This document shows, piece after piece, positions 60,631 through 64,000 of a stretch of 64,000 nt of DNA. This stretch comes from Leclercia sp. 29361. GTDB lineage: Bacteria > Pseudomonadota > Gammaproteobacteria > Enterobacterales > Enterobacteriaceae. Every line of letters begins with the position of its first letter. Positions within the stretch are counted from its first letter, which is position 1. A program made the position numbers and the translations under genes. The DNA is taken from assembly GCF_011290365.1 (NCBI RefSeq), contig NZ_CP049786.1, forward strand, positions 3,348,001 through 3,412,000, given 5' to 3'. The notes beneath the pieces were generated by a model. It had not been told where the DNA came from, did not search any database, and worked only from the letters and a program-made list of their open reading frames with translations.

Positions 60631-61033
60631 AAGAAAAAAACTCCACTTTGGTGAATGCTCGCTGAATGACCAGCAACGAGTCCATGCGTACGCTTCCGTT
60701 CTCGCCGCGCGAGTGCAGCGCCTGCCGGTTCAGTACCAGACCAACATGCGCCGGTTGCGTGCCGCGGTACCCGACGAATATCCCGCCCTCTACCGGTTTA
60801 TCAAGCTGGCGCCAGAAAACGACGTCACCCTGGTAGCAGGTGAAGAAATCCTCACCGGCTTCGTAGTCCGGCGTCTGGTGCAGTTCAATTCCGAGAACAT
60901 GCCGGTAATACAGCACGCATAATCCCCAGCAATCCACCTTCTCGAACGAACAGGCCCGGTTAGCCCACGGCACGCCGATCACCTTCCGAACAAAATCAGA
61001 GGTACTGAAGTCCCGTGTACTCGACTGGATCAT
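60617..61033 (-). CDS. Phage tail assembly NlpC/P60 cysteine peptidase
   Basis: Tail-tip peptidase, 138 residues from ATG 61031-61033, counterpart of lambda gpK. The catalytic cysteine is C35 (KVDCWGLCVLYYRHV) and histidine H96 (PAHVGLVLN); H107 follows in ALHSRGE. It may cut murein during DNA entry. The start is uncertain: this ATG overlaps the upstream gene by 38 bases and has a poor ribosome site, and a TTG four codons earlier is also open. Confidence 0.82.
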   Translation of the reverse strand: MIQSSTRDFSTSDFVRKVIGVPWANRACSFEKVDCWGLCVLYYRHVLGIELHQTPDYEAGEDFFTCYQGDVVFWRQLDKPVEGGIFVGYRGTQPAHVGLVLNRQALHSRGENGSVRMDSLLVIQRAFTKVEFFSYGVD

Positions 61034-61466
61034 AAAGGCGACCAATATTGTTGTTCAGAGGGTTGGTGACGGAGAGAGTGACCGATGCGGCATCAGCATC
61101 GATATCCACCGTCTTGACGTAAAGCTGCCACGACTTAATCGGCACCGACACATCGCCGCTGTCGAAGATCTGCCGCGTGGCCGTGATGGCAGTCAGCCTG
61201 GCCGCACCCTTCCACTGTTTCATCAGCGCTTTGATATCCGACGACAGCCGCCCAAGCTTCACCGTCGCGTCGATTACCGGCGTACCGCTCTGCTGGCTCT
61301 CTTCGATTTCAAAACGGGCGGGTGTGTACGCCTGGCCGCCAAGCGTCTTCGGGAAGAACTGCTTATCGACCAGGCGGACATAGCCAAAGGATGGATGATA
61401 GAACGTGATGGTGTCGTACAGTCCGCGCGTCGGGCGCTGCTGCTTATACTCCCTAAAGCTCGGCAT
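60996..61466 (-). CDS. Phage tail protein, DUF1833-like
   Basis: A 156-residue protein from ATG 61464-61466 (MPSFREYKQQRPTRGLYDTI), overlapping the stop of the preceding gene by one base (TAATG). Its content (YDTITFYHPSFGYVRLVDKQ; ARFEIEESQQSGTPVIDATV) fits the DUF1833 family found between tape measure and NlpC genes in siphophage tails. Exact role unknown; likely distal-tail or tip assembly. Confidence 0.75.
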   Translation of the reverse strand: MPSFREYKQQRPTRGLYDTITFYHPSFGYVRLVDKQFFPKTLGGQAYTPARFEIEESQQSGTPVIDATVKLGRLSSDIKALMKQWKGAARLTAITATRQIFDSGDVSVPIKSWQLYVKTVDIDADAASVTLSVTNPLNNNIGRLYDPVEYTGLQYL

Positions 61467-61963
61467 TACGGCACCCTCGGAAGTGATTCCGGATCGCGTC
61501 CGTCTGGGTAACCCGTAACCACGATATCCAGCCACGAATCCCACGGTGGCGGCAACTCAACAATGATGTCGTCGAACTCGTCGTCGGCATTGTAGAGGTG
61601 GTTAGCGATTACCGTTCCCGTCCAGGTCACCACCCCGCCGTCGATACTGGTTTGCACAGGCATCTGCGTGAAGTGAAGCTCCTGCAGCTGCAGGCCACTG
61701 CCGCCCAGATTGATATTCATCCGGAACCAGTTAAGGCCACGATTGAGATAGTTTGGGCTGCGCAGCCACTGCTGGAAAGCGCGCTCCTGCGCCAGGGTGA
61801 ATATCCACGTCAGCGACCAGGTCACTTTCAGGTCGTCGGTTTGATTCTCGAAAATAGCCGGGCCGACCGCTGGCTGATCGGTCTGGAACCCGGTATCGAG
61901 CGTCATGTTTTTGCTGGCCTTCTGCGCCAGCGGCAGCCAGTCGGGATAGTCGATAATTGGCAT
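61466..61963 (-). CDS. Phage minor tail protein
   Basis: A 165-residue beta-rich protein (VTWSLTWIFTLAQERAFQQW; LQLQELHFTQMPVQTSIDGG) with no membrane segments. It lies directly after the tape-measure gene and overlaps the next start by one base. I do not recognise a named family, but position and size fit a distal tail or minor tail component. Confidence 0.7.
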   Translation of the reverse strand: MPIIDYPDWLPLAQKASKNMTLDTGFQTDQPAVGPAIFENQTDDLKVTWSLTWIFTLAQERAFQQWLRSPNYLNRGLNWFRMNINLGGSGLQLQELHFTQMPVQTSIDGGVVTWTGTVIANHLYNADDEFDDIIVELPPPWDSWLDIVVTGYPDGRDPESLPRVP

Positions 61964-64000
61964 CAGCCCTGCCCCCTTGGCGTGCGCTTAACGTTCAAAT
62001 TGCTGGTAATAGCCTGGCTTGCTGGGCCACCATTATTCATGTCAGCGATAAATGCATCGATGGTCCAGGTGCCGTCACTGCCCTGCGTAGCCTGTGCATC
62101 GACCGACGCTGAAGAGTAATTGTTGATATTCAAAATCACCCCGCCACCTCCGCCAGCAGTCATCTCCTTATTGCTGATCACCTTGCCGTTGTCGCCCGGT
62201 ATCATGTACTGCTTACCGGTACTGGCCTGGTAAATCTCCGGCATGCCACCTTCGCCGACCTGGTACATTCCGCCTGCACTCACCGGGCCGCCATTCTTGC
62301 GCTTGCCAGACAGCGCAAGGATGCCAGCCATCGCGCCAAGGCCAATAGCAACAGCTCCACCAAACGAAGCCACTGAGGACATAATGGCCGCCGGAGTCCA
62401 TGCTGCAGTGGTGGCCGCTGCCGCCGCGGTAGACGTGGCCGTCGTGGTGGCAATGCCTGCCGCCTGAGCAGTGGTCGATGCTGCAACTGCAGCAGTGGTG
62501 GCCGTCTGACCCATGATGGCTGACTTCACCCACTCAACGCCCATCTGAACGAAGGTGTTGATTACACTGTTCAGCACGGTCATGCCGATACTGCGCATTG
62601 CGTCGCTGGCAGACATGCTACCAGTGACAATGCCCGTCAGCGCATTACTGGCAACCGAACCGAGTGAGTCGAAAGCCGCCGCTGCTGCCTGTGTGGCTGC
62701 GTTCTGCTGCGCCCATTCTTCCCACATCGCCGCGTTACGCTGATCCCGATATTGCTGTTCGATAGCAGCGCGAGCCGCCTCAGCTTCCCCGATCTTCTGC
62801 GGGTAAAGTTGGGCGTATTGTTGGATGTCCGCGATGTCTTTCTGATACTGACTATCCAGTCCGGCAGTTTTGCTGGTTTTACCCTGGATGGTGCTGAACT
62901 TATTGGCAGCGTCGGTACGCTCCTTTTCTGCCTTGGCCTGGGCGCGCAATGCGTTGGCGTTATCCCAGGCTTTAGCCGCGTATTGCCCGGCCAGAATTAC
63001 CTGTTCCTGTGTCGCATCATTACCGAGAGACTGCTGTGCATTAAGCACAGCCTGAGCTCGCGATAACTCACCAACGCTTCCGGCTGACAGTTCGGCCTTC
63101 TGCTTCAGTTCGTCGAGTTTTTGGTTAACAGACTCTTGAGCTTTAGCGTATTGCTCAGCCTCTTTCTGGGCTGCTGACGCTCCTCCTTTAGACTTGCTCC
63201 CAGTGGCCGTCGCGGTGGTCTTAATCTCGATCGGCTTGGTATTGGCCGCAGTGTTTGATGCTTTAGTTACCGCCTGCATATCACTAACAAGAGTTGCGGC
63301 CTGATCACTAAGAGTGGAAAGGGCCTGGTTTTGGGCTGCCCAACCATCAAGCCCAAGCCATGACCAGGTGCGCGCGCGACGGTTAAACATCTCTGCAGTA
63401 CTGTTCAAATCAGAGATCTGAGCATCTGCAGACACCGCTTTACCAACCAGCCTATCGAGCGCAGCAGTCAACGAGTCGATCACCATTACCATCCCTGAGC
63501 TTGCACCTGTTGCCTGGTTAACAGAGTCAATCATCGACAGGAATGAGTTTGTCAGTGCGGTATTGGCCTGTGAAAGCGTGCGCGGGAGTTTCTCGAATTC
63601 AGCATTCACTGAGCCGGTTTTCTTCTGGATGGCGTTGAGAGCATCTTCTGCCGTCAGTTTACCGTCCAGCATCAGTTGGCGAAGTTCTCCGATACTTACA
63701 CCCATCCCGGCGGCAATCTGGCGCGCTAGTTCTGGCATTTGCTCAAGGATGGAGTTGAACTCCTCCGCCCTGACAGTGCCGGAGGAAATTGACTGACCGA
63801 ACTGGCGCAGCGCATTCGCCATTTCCTCGGATGAGGATCCGCCGATGCGCCCAATTTTCTGAAGAGTCTCGGTGAGCTGAATGATCTGGCCGTTCGTCGC
63901 CCCAGTATCGCGCAACGCCGTGCTGAGGGTTTCCCACAGTTTCGCCGTGTCCTGCAGTGAGCCGCCAGTTGCCGAGCTTATGCGCATCAGATTCTGCATC
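61963..64000 (-). CDS. Phage tail tape-measure protein (C-terminal part, cut by window edge)
   Basis: At least 679 codons, with the N terminus beyond the right edge. The visible start region (LPRTLSQANTALTNSFLSMI; EFNSILEQMPELARQIAAGM) matches the tape-measure N-terminal domain family. Long helical, Ala/Gln/Lys-rich stretches follow, then an Ala/Thr-rich hydrophobic segment (about window residues 500-560). The C terminus is Gly-rich with KRKNGGPVSAGGMYQVGEGG. It determines tail length and crosses the cell envelope with DNA. Its length sets the tail length, but cannot be told here. Confidence 0.88.
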   Translation of the reverse strand, partial: MQNLMRISSATGGSLQDTAKLWETLSTALRDTGATNGQIIQLTETLQKIGRIGGSSSEEMANALRQFGQSISSGTVRAEEFNSILEQMPELARQIAAGMGVSIGELRQLMLDGKLTAEDALNAIQKKTGSVNAEFEKLPRTLSQANTALTNSFLSMIDSVNQATGASSGMVMVIDSLTAALDRLVGKAVSADAQISDLNSTAEMFNRRARTWSWLGLDGWAAQNQALSTLSDQAATLVSDMQAVTKASNTAANTKPIEIKTTATATGSKSKGGASAAQKEAEQYAKAQESVNQKLDELKQKAELSAGSVGELSRAQAVLNAQQSLGNDATQEQVILAGQYAAKAWDNANALRAQAKAEKERTDAANKFSTIQGKTSKTAGLDSQYQKDIADIQQYAQLYPQKIGEAEAARAAIEQQYRDQRNAAMWEEWAQQNAATQAAAAAFDSLGSVASNALTGIVTGSMSASDAMRSIGMTVLNSVINTFVQMGVEWVKSAIMGQTATTAAVAASTTAQAAGIATTTATSTAAAAATTAAWTPAAIMSSVASFGGAVAIGLGAMAGILALSGKRKNGGPVSAGGMYQVGEGGMPEIYQASTGKQYMIPGDNGKVISNKEMTAGGGGGVILNINNYSSASVDAQATQGSDGTWTIDAFIADMNNGGPASQAITSNLNVKRTPRGQG

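Larger units (their letters stand above)
52173..64000. mobile_element. Prophage at argW (left part, truncated by window)
   Basis: Everything from the argW 3' end to the right edge is phage-derived: IntS-type integrase, an SOS-controlled gene pair, an accessory gene and a minus-strand siphophage-like tail module. The tail module runs tape measure to tailspike. As in E. coli KplE1, the integrase lies next to the tail/conversion end. No stop or frame damage is seen in the visible genes, so the element may be intact, but lysis, head, early and immunity genes are not visible. Confidence 0.9.

Noticed and set aside
61963..64000. Tape-measure gene as broken or degenerate
   Set aside because: The frame is open to the window edge; its apparent shortness is only the cut at the right border.

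Overview
This window is chromosomal DNA of a gammaproteobacterium of the family Enterobacteriaceae. From nuoC to argW the gene order follows that of Escherichia coli K-12 almost one for one: nuo, lrhA, alaA, yfbRSTUV, ackA-pta, yfcDEFG, folX, yfcH, hisPMQJ-argT, ubiX, purF-cvpA, dedD-folC-accD-dedA-truA-usg-pdxB, flk, yfcJ, fabB, mnmC, yfcL-epmC-yfcA-mepA-aroC-prmB, smrB, sixA, fadJI, yfcZ, fadL, mlaA, yfdC, argW. The proteins resemble the E. coli ones closely but are not identical. yfcC is missing between pta and yfcD, and a GNAT acetyltransferase lies between yfcH and hisP. This fits an Enterobacter/Leclercia/Lelliottia-like organism; the genus cannot be fixed from sequence reading alone.

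Bases 1-52172 are ordinary core genome: respiratory complex I (minus strand, cut by the left edge), the motility regulator LrhA, alanine synthesis, the acetate pathway, glutathione-transferase-like proteins, basic amino acid uptake, purine/folate/fatty-acid/pyridoxal/tRNA-modification genes, shikimate and peptidoglycan enzymes, fatty-acid oxidation and uptake, and outer-membrane lipid asymmetry. Several classical control sites can be read directly: a PUR box before cvpA-purF, FadR sites before fadI and fadL, a composite FadR/FabR promoter before fabB, a sigma-54 promoter before argT, and an FNR-like box before ackA. REP/BIME elements and intrinsic terminators separate the transcription units.

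Bases 52173-64000 are one end of a prophage integrated at the 3' end of tRNA-Arg(CCU) argW, the site used by E. coli prophage CPS-53/KplE1. The integrase is of the IntS type. Next comes a two-gene operon under a near-perfect LexA box, encoding an unknown 79-residue protein and a UmuD-like protein without the catalytic serine. Then follows an AT-rich accessory gene that I read as an SGNH-type hydrolase domain with a fascin-like (beta-trefoil) motif at its C terminus. After that come minus-strand tail genes: a beta-helix tailspike, a TipJ/gpJ-like tail-tip protein, an NlpC/P60 tail peptidase, a DUF1833-like protein, a small tail protein, and a tape-measure protein cut by the right edge. Early genes, head genes and attR lie outside the window.

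The most interesting part is 52173-58100. It holds integrase arm-site repeats, an inverted repeat over the likely int promoter, the SOS-controlled pair and the surface-modification-like accessory gene beside the tailspike.
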